Source: Pararhizobium sp. (GTDB lineage: Bacteria > Pseudomonadota > Alphaproteobacteria > Rhizobiales > Rhizobiaceae). From it: DNA of 64,000 bases. Each line of letters begins with the position of its first letter. Within the stretch, counting starts at the first letter, position 1. Shown one piece after another: positions 1 to 8,503 of the stretch. Below the pieces are notes generated by a model. That model saw only the letters and a list, made by a program, of their open reading frames with translations. It made no database searches and was not told where the DNA came from. Location of the stretch: positions 4,978,501 through 5,042,500 of the forward strand of contig CP051237.1 of NCBI GenBank assembly GCA_017794825.1, read 5' to 3'. Position numbers and translations under genes: made by a program.

Positions 1-50
1 GGTAGCTGCTATGCGAGGATGGAATTGAGAGGATACCTGGAGGATATGAC

Positions 51-578
51 ATGGCGCTTTACAGGCTCGGCGACGAAAGCCCCAACCTGCCGGAAGGCTT
101 TTACTGGGTTGCGGAAAGCGCGTCCGTTATCGGCAAGGTGAATATTGGCGAGGATGTCGGTATCTGGTTCGGGGCGGTTCTGCGCGGGGACAATGAGGCG
201 ATAACCATCGGCAAGGGCTCCAACATCCAGGAAAACTGCGTCATGCATACGGACATGGGTTTTCCGCTTGTTATTGGCGAGGGCTGCACCATCGGTCACA
301 AGGCGATGCTGCATGGCTGCACGATCGGCGACAATAGCCTGGTCGGCATGGGCGCGATCGTGCTCAACGGAGCGAAGATCGGCAGGAATTGCCTGATTGG
401 AGCTGGCGCCCTTGTGACCGAAGGCAAGGAAATACCTGATAATAGCCTGGTAGTGGGTTCGCCCGCGAAACCGGTTCGTGAACTCGACGACAAGGCGGTC
501 GCCATGCTGCAATCGTCGTCAAGGCACTACATCGAGAATGCGAGGCGGTTCGCGGCTGGTCTCGAGAAGATTTCCTGA
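51..578 (+). CDS. gamma-class carbonic anhydrase family protein
   Basis: This 175-residue protein is a left-handed beta-helix (hexapeptide-repeat) protein of the gamma carbonic anhydrase / YrdA-PaaY family. Hexapeptide turns run through most of the chain (for example IGKVNIGEDVGIW and IGKGSNIQENC). The zinc-ligand histidines of the family are visible in HTDMGF, IGHKAML and MLHGC, around residues 66-90. The start is supported by GGAGG seven bases upstream of the ATG. The family trimerises and binds a metal, but many members have no proven carbonic anhydrase activity, so the reaction is uncertain. It stands alone, convergent with the next gene. Confidence 0.9.
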   Translation: MALYRLGDESPNLPEGFYWVAESASVIGKVNIGEDVGIWFGAVLRGDNEAITIGKGSNIQENCVMHTDMGFPLVIGEGCTIGHKAMLHGCTIGDNSLVGMGAIVLNGAKIGRNCLIGAGALVTEGKEIPDNSLVVGSPAKPVRELDDKAVAMLQSSSRHYIENARRFAAGLEKIS

Positions 579-684
579 AGCCGGAAAAGGGAGAGCCGCC
601 CCTGGGGAGGGACGGCTCACAGGCCTGGTCTGAGACGGGAAGGGTGGGGACCGACCGAGGCCTGAATTCCGATGGCGCGCCGTG

Positions 685-1287
685 CTATTTGCGGATGCTT
701 CCAACAGTTGTCGTGCGGCTGTCCTGCAGCTTCGTCCATCTTCCGGTATTGACCGAGGATTGGCGCTTCAAAAACGTGTAATCGGTTTGCGACCAGAGCA
801 GGACTTCGTCGTGCATGTTGTCGAGAATGAAGTCTCCATGGTCGGTTCGCACAGTCAGGACGGCGTGTCCCGATCCGTCGGTCTGGCGGACAATGGTGAT
901 CAGAAGATCGGAAGCCCTGAAGCCCGTCTGCAAAAGCAGCTTCTGTTTCAGGAGCACGTAATCCTCGCAATCGCCGACAGTCTTGGGGTAGGCCCAGAAC
1001 TCTTCGACGCCGAAAACATCCTGATCGGTCATCGGGATGATATCGCGGTTGACCCTTGCATTTATGCTGACCATCCGGTCCCATGCGGCCCTGTTCAGTT
1101 TCATGGGTCCGCTGTCAGCCATTCTGAAGTTGCATTCTGACGGATAAATCTTGCAGAAATTGTAGTGGCCAATCGGCTGGCTGGTCCCCCCGAGCGTCTC
1201 CATGTTGGGCGAGAAGCCCATCGCGGGGCCCGTCAGCCAGACCATGGCGAGCATGAATATGCCGCCAATGCACAGTGTGGATTTCAT
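685..1287 (-). CDS. BTLCP-type transglutaminase-like cysteine peptidase, secreted
   Basis: This 200-residue protein belongs to the bacterial transglutaminase-like cysteine proteinase family (DUF920). I use the ATG at 1287 because it is followed by a clean signal peptide (MKSTLCIGG, hydrophobic core, GPAMG). An in-frame start 12 codons upstream would spoil it. The catalytic triad is visible as Cys107 in GDCEDY, His141 in GHAVL and Asp156 in ILDN. Family members with known roles, such as LapG, cleave periplasmic adhesins. No LapD- or GGDEF-type partner is beside it, so the substrate is unknown. The 281 bases between its start and the PilZ gene are partly AT-rich, and I see no gene there. Confidence 0.85.
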   Translation of the reverse strand: MKSTLCIGGIFMLAMVWLTGPAMGFSPNMETLGGTSQPIGHYNFCKIYPSECNFRMADSGPMKLNRAAWDRMVSINARVNRDIIPMTDQDVFGVEEFWAYPKTVGDCEDYVLLKQKLLLQTGFRASDLLITIVRQTDGSGHAVLTVRTDHGDFILDNMHDEVLLWSQTDYTFLKRQSSVNTGRWTKLQDSRTTTVGSIRK

Positions 1288-1568
1288 GATGCGTCCCTCT
1301 CCATCTTGAGGAAAGCATCTCACATCTGATTTTAGATACCGGAAATTATCGCAATAAAAACAAAGGCTAATTCGGAATAAATGAAATTAAAATTCTACCG
1401 AAGGAGGTAACTGGCGGGAAACTGAAAGATGAGGTTTCTTGACTATCCGTGTTGTTGAAAGGCGGCGGCTCGCGACACCAGACGCTATGCGGAACAGGAA
1501 AGCGCATGCGCAAGCGGACATGCGTGTTTCGTGTATTGCCCGTCGATCCGGATATTCTGTCCGGGACG

Positions 1569-2180
1569 TCAGATATAATTTTCCAGGGCTTCCGGCGGCT
1601 GAATGGTTGCGAATTCGATAGCGATGCCGTCATCGAAATGACGCACGACCCGGCCGCGCATATTTCCGAGAATAACATGCGAACCGAGCGCGGGCCTGGC
1701 TTCGATTTCGATTGCGGCGCCGGACATCGAAAGATCCACGATCCGGCAGGGATAGGTGTCGCCGTCGGCGAGTTTGACTTCCGCATTCGGGTCGCGCGGC
1801 ACAATCCGTTCATGCCGCCGGTCCTCGACCACGCCCATTTCGTTGCGGTTGGCGAACCAGTTCAACTGAGCCGCGAGCTTTTGGCGCTTTCGTTCGGTCG
1901 CCTTGATCCTGATTCGGAATCCGTCTTCCGTCAGGCCGGATGTCTTTCCTTCGACGCGCCCGATGTGATCGACATAGGCGATGATGCGTTCCTGGTTCTG
2001 TGGCCTCGCCGCACAACGAAAATAAGCCTCGAAGGGGGACATCTCCACCGCGACGCATTGATACTCGTTGAAATCCGCGCACATGAGGCGACCGCCCAGG
2101 TCAAGAACGACCGTTTTGTGTCCGCTGCCCTCAGGATCCGGCGTGATTATTGGCTCCAATGTCGGCCTCGTCGTCTGCAT
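1569..2180 (-). CDS. PilZ domain protein (c-di-GMP receptor)
   Basis: The protein has 203 residues. The C-terminal half, about residues 118-200, is a PilZ domain with both c-di-GMP motifs intact: RxxxR at Arg121-Arg125 (RRHER) and DxSxxG at Asp149-Gly154 (DLSMSG). The N-terminal half, about 20-100, looks like a diverged PilZ-like barrel without the binding motifs, a two-barrel arrangement common in rhizobial PilZ proteins. It probably senses c-di-GMP and acts on a partner protein; the output is unknown. No signal peptide or membrane segment is seen. It is divergent from the rhomboid gene, and the 291 bases between them are AT-rich around 2215-2330 and probably hold both promoters. Confidence 0.88.
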   Translation of the reverse strand: MQTTRPTLEPIITPDPEGSGHKTVVLDLGGRLMCADFNEYQCVAVEMSPFEAYFRCAARPQNQERIIAYVDHIGRVEGKTSGLTEDGFRIRIKATERKRQKLAAQLNWFANRNEMGVVEDRRHERIVPRDPNAEVKLADGDTYPCRIVDLSMSGAAIEIEARPALGSHVILGNMRGRVVRHFDDGIAIEFATIQPPEALENYI

Positions 2181-2471
2181 GGGTTATCGATCCTTGAGAA
2201 ACGTGGGATCAGCCACGATTATACTATATATCTATGCGTAACCGTTAACAACCGGTAATAGATACTATCGATGGAAACAATACAAATTAAGATAGCAATA
2301 TCATATAATGTACATCTAAGGTTGCAAATCGTTTTCGCCAATGATGGTTAACGATTTCCCGGCGTCCGCGGGTCGTACGCCGGTAGCCTGTGGGCGTTTT
2401 GTCGACCGGCTTCTTTTTTTGCGCTGAACGGAATACTAGCTAAATCTAGTCGAGTGTGAAAGGCGCGTATC

Positions 2472-3230
2472 ATGGCGGAGAGACAGCAGGATCCGGAAAG
2501 CAACGGTCCTGCGGGCAATTGGACAAACGGGCGACCGCCAAGGCAGCCGATCTTCAATCTGCCTGCGGTCGTCACCTGGGCGACATTCGTGATGTGGTTC
2601 ATTCATGTTGCAAGAGCCTATGTTCTTACACAGGAACAGAATATTTTCATCCTGATCCACGGCGCCTTCATCCCGATCCGCTATAAGTCTGTGTCGCTGT
2701 TTGCCGATCCGGCCGCGTTATGGACGCCGGTCACCTACTCATTGCTTCACGCCAATTTCGGACATCTCATCGTCAACACGCTCTGGCTGATCGCATTCGG
2801 AGCGGTTGTGGCCCGCCGAATCGGGACAAAGCGATTCGTTGTTTTCTGGATCCTGTCGGCCATAGCGTCGGCGGCTTTGTATTTCCTGTTTCACGAGGAC
2901 AGCGGTACGCCGATGATCGGCGCCTCCGGCGTGATCTCCGCTCTCATGGGCGCCGCGGCTCGATTCGCCTTTCCCCGCCATGGCGGCTTCAATCGTCTGA
3001 ATGCGCACCGGCTGCCGTATCAGACGCTGCAGGAAACCCTCGTGAACCGCACCGTCATTACCTACGTGCTGATCTGGTTCGCAATCAACGCCATTGCCGC
3101 GTTCGGTCTGCTGGGCGGGCCGGGCCCCGACGCGCAGATCGCCTGGGAGGCGCATGTCGGCGGCTTTCTCTTCGGGTTCTTCGCATTCCGGTTCTTTGAC
3201 GTCGGACCGCATTTCAAATCTCTCGCCTGA
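2472..3230 (+). CDS. rhomboid family intramembrane serine protease
   Basis: This 252-residue polytopic membrane protein has the rhomboid catalytic pattern. The serine is Ser152 in GASG and the histidine is His228 in EAHVGG on the last core helix. The HxxxxHxxxN signature is present at His93, His98 and Asn102. About 30 polar residues precede the first membrane helix. Rhomboids cleave membrane helices within the bilayer. The substrate cannot be told from the context. It is followed by a CBS-domain gene after 182 bases and is not obviously in an operon with it. Confidence 0.9.
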   Translation: MAERQQDPESNGPAGNWTNGRPPRQPIFNLPAVVTWATFVMWFIHVARAYVLTQEQNIFILIHGAFIPIRYKSVSLFADPAALWTPVTYSLLHANFGHLIVNTLWLIAFGAVVARRIGTKRFVVFWILSAIASAALYFLFHEDSGTPMIGASGVISALMGAAARFAFPRHGGFNRLNAHRLPYQTLQETLVNRTVITYVLIWFAINAIAAFGLLGGPGPDAQIAWEAHVGGFLFGFFAFRFFDVGPHFKSLA

Positions 3231-3412
3231 GCGCGCGGTCGAACGGTTTAAGTGTAACATTTCGTTTCATTTCCCCAAGAAATCGCGATCAGTCGTCGCG
3301 ACGCGATTTGCTTGCAATTCGCACCGGCTGCGCGCACGATATGCTGACCGATAAGCCGATACGGCGGCCGGGAAAGGGAACCGCCGCATCGAACGTGAGT
3401 GAGGAGATACCC

Positions 3413-3841
3413 ATGACAGTCAAGGCAATACTCGATCAGAAGGGCCGTGAAGTGATCACGGTCACACCTGGAATCTCACTGTCGGACGCCAACGCCAAGC
3501 TTGCGGAGTACAAGATCGGCGCCGTCGTCGTCGTCGACAACGCCAACAGGATTTGCGGCATCCTGTCGGAACGCGATATTGTGCGCGCGCTTGCGGCCAA
3601 GGGGCCTGATGCAATGTCCGCGCCTGTCTCGTCGGTCATGACGCCGAATGTGAAGGTCTGCAGCGAGTCACATTCGGTCAATCAGTTGATGGAGATGATG
3701 ACGCAGGGACGGTTTCGTCATCTTCCGGTCGAGGTCGACGGGAAACTGGGAGGCCTCGTCTCGATCGGCGACGTCGTGCGTATGCGCATCGAACAGGTCG
3801 AACGCGAAGCCGAAGAGATCAAGGCTTATATCGCAAGCTAA
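3413..3841 (+). CDS. CBS domain-containing protein
   Basis: This 142-residue cytoplasmic protein consists of little more than two CBS domains (about 8-65 and 73-130, the second containing RHLPVEVDGKLGGLVSIGDV). I place the start at 3413 because GAGGAGAT lies just upstream and the family begins with MTVKAIL. The open frame extends 35 codons further upstream without homology. Stand-alone CBS pairs bind adenine nucleotides and act as energy or redox sensors, but no partner is evident here. Its stop codon overlaps the stop region of the convergent HIT gene by 4 bases. Confidence 0.9.
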   Translation: MTVKAILDQKGREVITVTPGISLSDANAKLAEYKIGAVVVVDNANRICGILSERDIVRALAAKGPDAMSAPVSSVMTPNVKVCSESHSVNQLMEMMTQGRFRHLPVEVDGKLGGLVSIGDVVRMRIEQVEREAEEIKAYIAS

Positions 3842-4266
3842 TCGATCGCGGCGGCGATCTTTTCCGCGTTCGCCTTGAGTTCGTCCATGTCGCCCTGCTG
3901 CGAGGCGGGCGGCAGAAGGGCGACGCCTTCGAAGCGCGGGATGACATGAACATGCAGGTGGAAGACCACTTGTCCGCCGGCTGACTCGTTGAATTGCTGG
4001 ATGGTCACGCCGTCGGCCGCGAATGCTTTCTTGCAGGCGCGCGCCATCCGCTGGACGGTTCTGCCGACACTGGCGTAATCCTCGGGCGCTATGTCGAGAA
4101 CATTGCGCGCCGGGTTTTTCGGAATGACCAGGCAATGTCCGGGGCCGCGAGGCATGATGTCCATGAAAACCAGCGTGTCGTCGTCCTCGAAAACCTTGTG
4201 GCAGGGCAGTTCGCCACGAAGAATTTTCGCGAAGATATTCTGATCGTCATAGGCCGGTTCGCTCAT
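3838..4266 (-). CDS. HIT family nucleotide-binding hydrolase
   Basis: This 142-residue HIT-fold protein has the histidine triad HxHxH at His103-His105-His107 (FHLHVHVIPR). Family members hydrolyse or transfer nucleotide monophosphates, with adenosine 5'-phosphoramidates and dinucleoside polyphosphates among their substrates. Length and motif match the HinT/Hit subgroup. It is transcribed towards the CBS gene and divergently from the PoxB-like gene. Confidence 0.9.
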   Translation of the reverse strand: MSEPAYDDQNIFAKILRGELPCHKVFEDDDTLVFMDIMPRGPGHCLVIPKNPARNVLDIAPEDYASVGRTVQRMARACKKAFAADGVTIQQFNESAGGQVVFHLHVHVIPRFEGVALLPPASQQGDMDELKANAEKIAAAID

Positions 4267-4461
4267 CCTGACAGTCCTCGTTCATGCTGCGTTGGTGGCC
4301 AGATACACATGAAGGGGCGCGTCTGATCCGTCAAGGACAAGCGTGGTTTCATCATCTGATCATTTCGTGCTGGCGGGTTTGATCTATAGTGTCCGGCAAA
4401 ATGGATAATTCGGTAACTCTTCATCGATAGGTTGCCGCAACACCAAACTGGAGGAACAAAA

Positions 4462-6207
4462 ATGGCGACTAAGAATGTCTGCGAAGTGCTGCTGGACAAC
4501 CTTGCTCATGCGGGAGCCAGCCATATTTTCGGTGTCACAGGCGATGCGCTCAATCCCTTCCTCGAGGCGATTCGCGGAGACGGGCGTTTCGAGTGGTTCG
4601 GTATGCGGCACGAGGAAAACGCCGCCTATGCGGCCTACAGCCAGGCGGCGCTGAGCGGTGGAATTGGCGTGTGCGCGGGCACCGTCGGTCCAGGCGCTCT
4701 TCACCTGATAAACGGTCTCTACAACGCCAAGAAGGAACGAACGGGCGTCGTCGCGATCACCGGTCAGGTCGCCCACAAGGAACGCAGCACGAACTACCAC
4801 CAGGAAGTGAACCTGGAGAAAATGTTCGACGACGTCTGCGGTTTCCAGGCGATCATCCACACCGCCGAGGCAGCGCCGCGCCTGATCCAGATGGCGATCC
4901 AGAAAGCGCTGATCGAACGTGAGGTGGTGCGTATAGAATTGCCCATCGACGTCACCGAAGAGAAGGTGCCTCAAGTCCGCAAGGACTTTCACTTCGTGAA
5001 GAAACCTTCCGCGATCATTCCGCCGCAGGAGGAAATCGAACGCGCCGCCGAAGTGATCAATCAGGGCAAGAAGGTCGCGTTCTTCTGCGGTCATGGCTGC
5101 CATGGCGCCAAGGACGAAATCGTGGAGGTGGCGAAGCGTATTCACGCGCCGGTCGTCCATACCCTCAAGGGCAAGGAAGTCTTCGACTATGATGACGGTC
5201 CCGTGGTCGGCATGACGGGCCTGCTTGGCAATCCGGGCGGCTATCACAGCGTGCGGGATTGCGACGTCCTGGTGATGCTTGGAACCGACTTTCCGTACGA
5301 ATGGTTCATTCCCGACGGCATCGAGGTCGTCCAGGTGGACTGCCGCGCTGAAAACGTCGGCAGGCGCACGAATGTGACGGTTGGCCTGATCGGCACGATC
5401 AAGGAGACGATGGGCCTGCTAGCGCCCTTGATCAAGGACAAGGCGGACGCAGGTTTCCTCGATACGCAGAAAAAGCGGTCGTCGAAATGGCTGATGGCGA
5501 TGGAAGAGCAGGGGTCGCCGGAGCGGACTTCCAAGCCGTTGCATCCCCAGATTTTCGCCAAGGCCGTGTCGGATATGGCGGACGACGACGCGGTTTTCGC
5601 AGCCGATGTCGGCGAATGCACCGTATGGCTGGCGCGTCAGATGCGCTTGAAGGGTAAACGCCGCATGGTCAGCGCCTTCAATCACGGCTCTCTCGGCTCC
5701 GGCCTGCCGTCTGCGCTCGGCGCCGCGGCGCTCAATCCGAAACGGCAGGTCTGGGCGCTTTGCGGCGACGGCGGCTTTGGAATGGCCATGCAGGATTTCG
5801 TCACTGCGGTGCGCTACGACTGGCCGCTCAAGGTGATTATCTTCAACAATTCCGAACTGGGATTCGTCAAAATGGAGATGGAGGTCGCCGGCTACGCCTA
5901 CAACAGGAACGCCACGCATCTTCAAAATCCTGATTTTGCGGAATATGCGAAGATTTGCGGCGGAGATGGAATTCGGGTCGAAGACGCGGATCAGGTCGTT
6001 CCCGCAATCGAAAAGGCTGTCGCTTCCGACAAACCGTTTATCATCGATGCGATCGTGACGTCCGGCGAGTTCGCCATGCCGCCGCATATCGAAATCAAGC
6101 AGGCCTGGGGCTTCGGCATGGTGAAGGTCAAGGAAGGCGTCCTGATGTTGAAGGGCGATGAAAGTCAGTGGGATAACTGGAAGGACGAAATCAAGGCGTC
6201 GCTCTAG
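4462..6207 (+). CDS. thiamine diphosphate-dependent enzyme, PoxB-like (pyruvate:quinone oxidoreductase family)
   Basis: This 581-residue protein has the three-domain layout of ThDP enzymes. There is an N-terminal PYR domain (about 1-170) with the catalytic-type glutamate in RHEENAA, a central domain (about 185-320) and a C-terminal PP domain. The PP domain carries the ThDP/Mg motif GDGGFGMAM running to IIFNNSELGF. The length fits PoxB (572 in E. coli), and the N-terminus VTGDALNPF is PoxB-like. The start at 4462 is supported by GGAGG about 10 bases upstream. The likely reaction is oxidative decarboxylation of pyruvate to acetate with electrons passing to ubiquinone. Other 2-oxo acid decarboxylases of the superfamily cannot be excluded. 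Confidence 0.82.
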   Translation: MATKNVCEVLLDNLAHAGASHIFGVTGDALNPFLEAIRGDGRFEWFGMRHEENAAYAAYSQAALSGGIGVCAGTVGPGALHLINGLYNAKKERTGVVAITGQVAHKERSTNYHQEVNLEKMFDDVCGFQAIIHTAEAAPRLIQMAIQKALIEREVVRIELPIDVTEEKVPQVRKDFHFVKKPSAIIPPQEEIERAAEVINQGKKVAFFCGHGCHGAKDEIVEVAKRIHAPVVHTLKGKEVFDYDDGPVVGMTGLLGNPGGYHSVRDCDVLVMLGTDFPYEWFIPDGIEVVQVDCRAENVGRRTNVTVGLIGTIKETMGLLAPLIKDKADAGFLDTQKKRSSKWLMAMEEQGSPERTSKPLHPQIFAKAVSDMADDDAVFAADVGECTVWLARQMRLKGKRRMVSAFNHGSLGSGLPSALGAAALNPKRQVWALCGDGGFGMAMQDFVTAVRYDWPLKVIIFNNSELGFVKMEMEVAGYAYNRNATHLQNPDFAEYAKICGGDGIRVEDADQVVPAIEKAVASDKPFIIDAIVTSGEFAMPPHIEIKQAWGFGMVKVKEGVLMLKGDESQWDNWKDEIKASL

Positions 6208-6515
6208 CCGGCAACGTTATCCAGTTAAGAAATCACGGAGATTTACAGTCATTTTTCTGCAAAGAACTATGGTTATGAATTGGTGATTTCTTAATTCTAT
6301 TAGTGTTCAATCACAGACTATAGCAGACACAATTGTTGTTTGCGCCGGATGAGTATTGCGTTCCGGGTACTGGCCGAAAGCCAACTTCCCGGTTAATGAT
6401 TGATGAAATGCCATTTGCGAGAGCGGATGGATGACGTATCGCGTACAGGGAAGGGACAGCACGGGTTTGTTTCCAGACTTCCGGAACACTTTCTCCAAAC
6501 CGCACTGCTGAAACG
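6208..6515. other. intergenic region between poxB-like gene and tamA
   Basis: This 308-base region contains no supportable gene. It is AT-rich at 6225-6350. It holds the 12-bp inverted repeat listed separately and presumably the tamA-tamB promoter. Confidence 0.6.
6225..6294. repeat. perfect 12-bp inverted repeat, arms 46 bp apart
   Basis: TTAAGAAATCAC at 6225-6236 is matched exactly by GTGATTTCTTAA at 6283-6294. The arms lie 18 bases after the PoxB-like stop codon, and the spacer is AT-rich. It could act as a weak large-loop hairpin at the 3' end of the transcript or as two operator half-sites. I cannot tell which. Confidence 0.6.
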
Positions 6516-8441
6516 ATGACAGACTGCCGAACCATGTCTGAACGGGCGCAATTCAGGGGCAGGCGCTGTCTGACCGCGATGCTTTGCGTCGGCATGGTTC
6601 AATTTCCCGCGCCGGCTTCCGCCTTCGAACTGTTCGGGATCCATCTTTGGGGCAAAAGGCAGGAGGCCGTCGAGCAGGTCGAACCGGTCCCGGATCCAGT
6701 CACCTATGACGCGGAACTGACTGTCGACAACGAAGAAATCAAGTCGGACCTCGAATCGTCTTCGCTTCTTCTCACAGAAGAAACCAAGCCGCCCTCCGGC
6801 ACGATCGGACTTCTGACCCGCGCGCACAACGACCAGAGACGGCTGGTGGCGACGCTGTATTCGCTAGGCTACTACGGCGGCACGGTTTCCATCCTGGTAA
6901 ACGGACGACCTTACGAGATTGTCCCGATCGACGCCGGCCTGGAGAGGGCCGGAACGGTCAATGTCGTGATCCACGTCAAGTCGGGACCTCTCTTTCATTT
7001 TGCCCCGGCGGATGTCGTCGCCTCCGACGGCGAGACGGTCGACCTTTCGGAGTATGGCGTGGTTCCGGGCGAGGTCGCACAATCCGAACGCGTGGCGCAA
7101 GCCGCTTCAAGAGTTGTAAGCGCCTGGCGCAACAAGGGTTACGCCTTTGCTAGAGTTTCGGAACAGGAGCTCATCGCCAATCACAACAACGATCTGCTGG
7201 AAGTGAAATTGCGTCTTGATACCGGCGCAAAGGTGGTTTTCGGCGATGTGAAAGTGGTCGGCGCCGTCGATATCGAGCCTGACTTCATCATCCAGCAGGC
7301 GAATATCCAGCGCGGCACGATTTTCAGCCCCAAGGTGCTGGCGGACGCCAGCAAGCGGCTGCGGGCGCTGGGCGTGTTCTCCAGCGTCGTGATCGAGGAA
7401 GCGAGCGCCGCCGATCCCGACGGGTCCGTTCCCGTAACGATCACGGTAAGCGAGCGCGATCCCAAGGGCTTCGGCATCGGACTGACAGCCGCCACTCAGG
7501 ATGGCCTTGGCGGCGAGGCGTTCTGGGTCAACAGGAACCTGTTCGGCCGCGCCGAGTCCCTGCGTTTCGAGGCCTCCATGCAGGGCGTCGGACGCGACAA
7601 TCTCGAAACCGATCTCGACTATCGCGCGGCAATGATATTCTCGAAACCAGGCGTTTTTGGACCGCTGACGACCTTCAGCACGAAATTCGAGGCGGAGCTT
7701 CTCGACAACGACGCCTATCTCAAAAAGTCCGTGTCCGCCAATTTCGCGCTGGAACGGGAATTCACTGACACGGTCTCCGGCAAGGCAGCACTGGACATCG
7801 AATACGCGGACTTTACCGATACCGTGTATCCGTCGCAATCACTGATCGTTTCCACGCCGCTCGAACTGACCTGGGACACGAGAGACGACAAGCTCAATCC
7901 CACAAAGGGGATGCGCTTCGTACTCTATGGCGAGCCGGCGTTCGATTTCGAGGATTCCGCGTCCTTCTTCAAGACAAAGGCGGTCTTCAGCGCCTACCAG
8001 GCGCTCAACGAAGCCCGGACATTTGTTCTCGCCGGCCGCCTTGCCGCCGGCACTATCGTCGGCGCCGGCATTTCCGAGGTGCCTCCCGATCGGCTGTTCT
8101 TCGCCGGCGGCGGTGGCTCGATCCGCGGTTACGCCTATCAGGCGGCGAGCCCGCGCGACAACGCCGGCGAACTGATCGGCGGTCTGTCGCTGATCGAGGC
8201 GACCGTTGAAGCCCGCGTCGGGCTGACCGAGAATTTTGGCCTTGCCTTCTTCGTCGATACCGGCGGGGCGTTCTCGTCGTCGACGCCGGGCGATGGCGGC
8301 CAATGGTACACGGGCGTGGGCGCCGGGGTGCGCTACAATACACCGGTCGGGCCGTTGCGGATGGATTTCGCGATTCCTCTGGAACAGATCCAGGATGAAC
8401 CCTCCTACGGAATATATCTGGGATTGGGTCAGGCGTTCTGA
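6516..8441 (+). CDS. tamA: TamA-like Omp85 outer-membrane protein
   Basis: This 641-residue Omp85-family protein has a signal peptide (hydrophobic core to PAPASA), POTRA domains over about residues 85-310 and a 16-strand-type beta-barrel to the C-terminus. The conserved barrel signature GGGGSIRGY is present, and the chain ends in the aromatic residue typical of outer-membrane barrels (GLGQAF). It is followed 62 bases later by tamB. In the known system TamA sits in the outer membrane and works with TamB to insert autotransporters and other beta-barrel proteins, or to move lipids. Either of two ATGs (6516, 6534) could be the start; neither has a clear ribosome site. Confidence 0.9.
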   Translation: MTDCRTMSERAQFRGRRCLTAMLCVGMVQFPAPASAFELFGIHLWGKRQEAVEQVEPVPDPVTYDAELTVDNEEIKSDLESSSLLLTEETKPPSGTIGLLTRAHNDQRRLVATLYSLGYYGGTVSILVNGRPYEIVPIDAGLERAGTVNVVIHVKSGPLFHFAPADVVASDGETVDLSEYGVVPGEVAQSERVAQAASRVVSAWRNKGYAFARVSEQELIANHNNDLLEVKLRLDTGAKVVFGDVKVVGAVDIEPDFIIQQANIQRGTIFSPKVLADASKRLRALGVFSSVVIEEASAADPDGSVPVTITVSERDPKGFGIGLTAATQDGLGGEAFWVNRNLFGRAESLRFEASMQGVGRDNLETDLDYRAAMIFSKPGVFGPLTTFSTKFEAELLDNDAYLKKSVSANFALEREFTDTVSGKAALDIEYADFTDTVYPSQSLIVSTPLELTWDTRDDKLNPTKGMRFVLYGEPAFDFEDSASFFKTKAVFSAYQALNEARTFVLAGRLAAGTIVGAGISEVPPDRLFFAGGGGSIRGYAYQAASPRDNAGELIGGLSLIEATVEARVGLTENFGLAFFVDTGGAFSSSTPGDGGQWYTGVGAGVRYNTPVGPLRMDFAIPLEQIQDEPSYGIYLGLGQAF

Positions 8442-8503
8442 CCATTACCGTTGATTGAGTGAATCGATATAGTGTTGCCGCTATTGGGCCTTATAAGGAA
8501 GGC

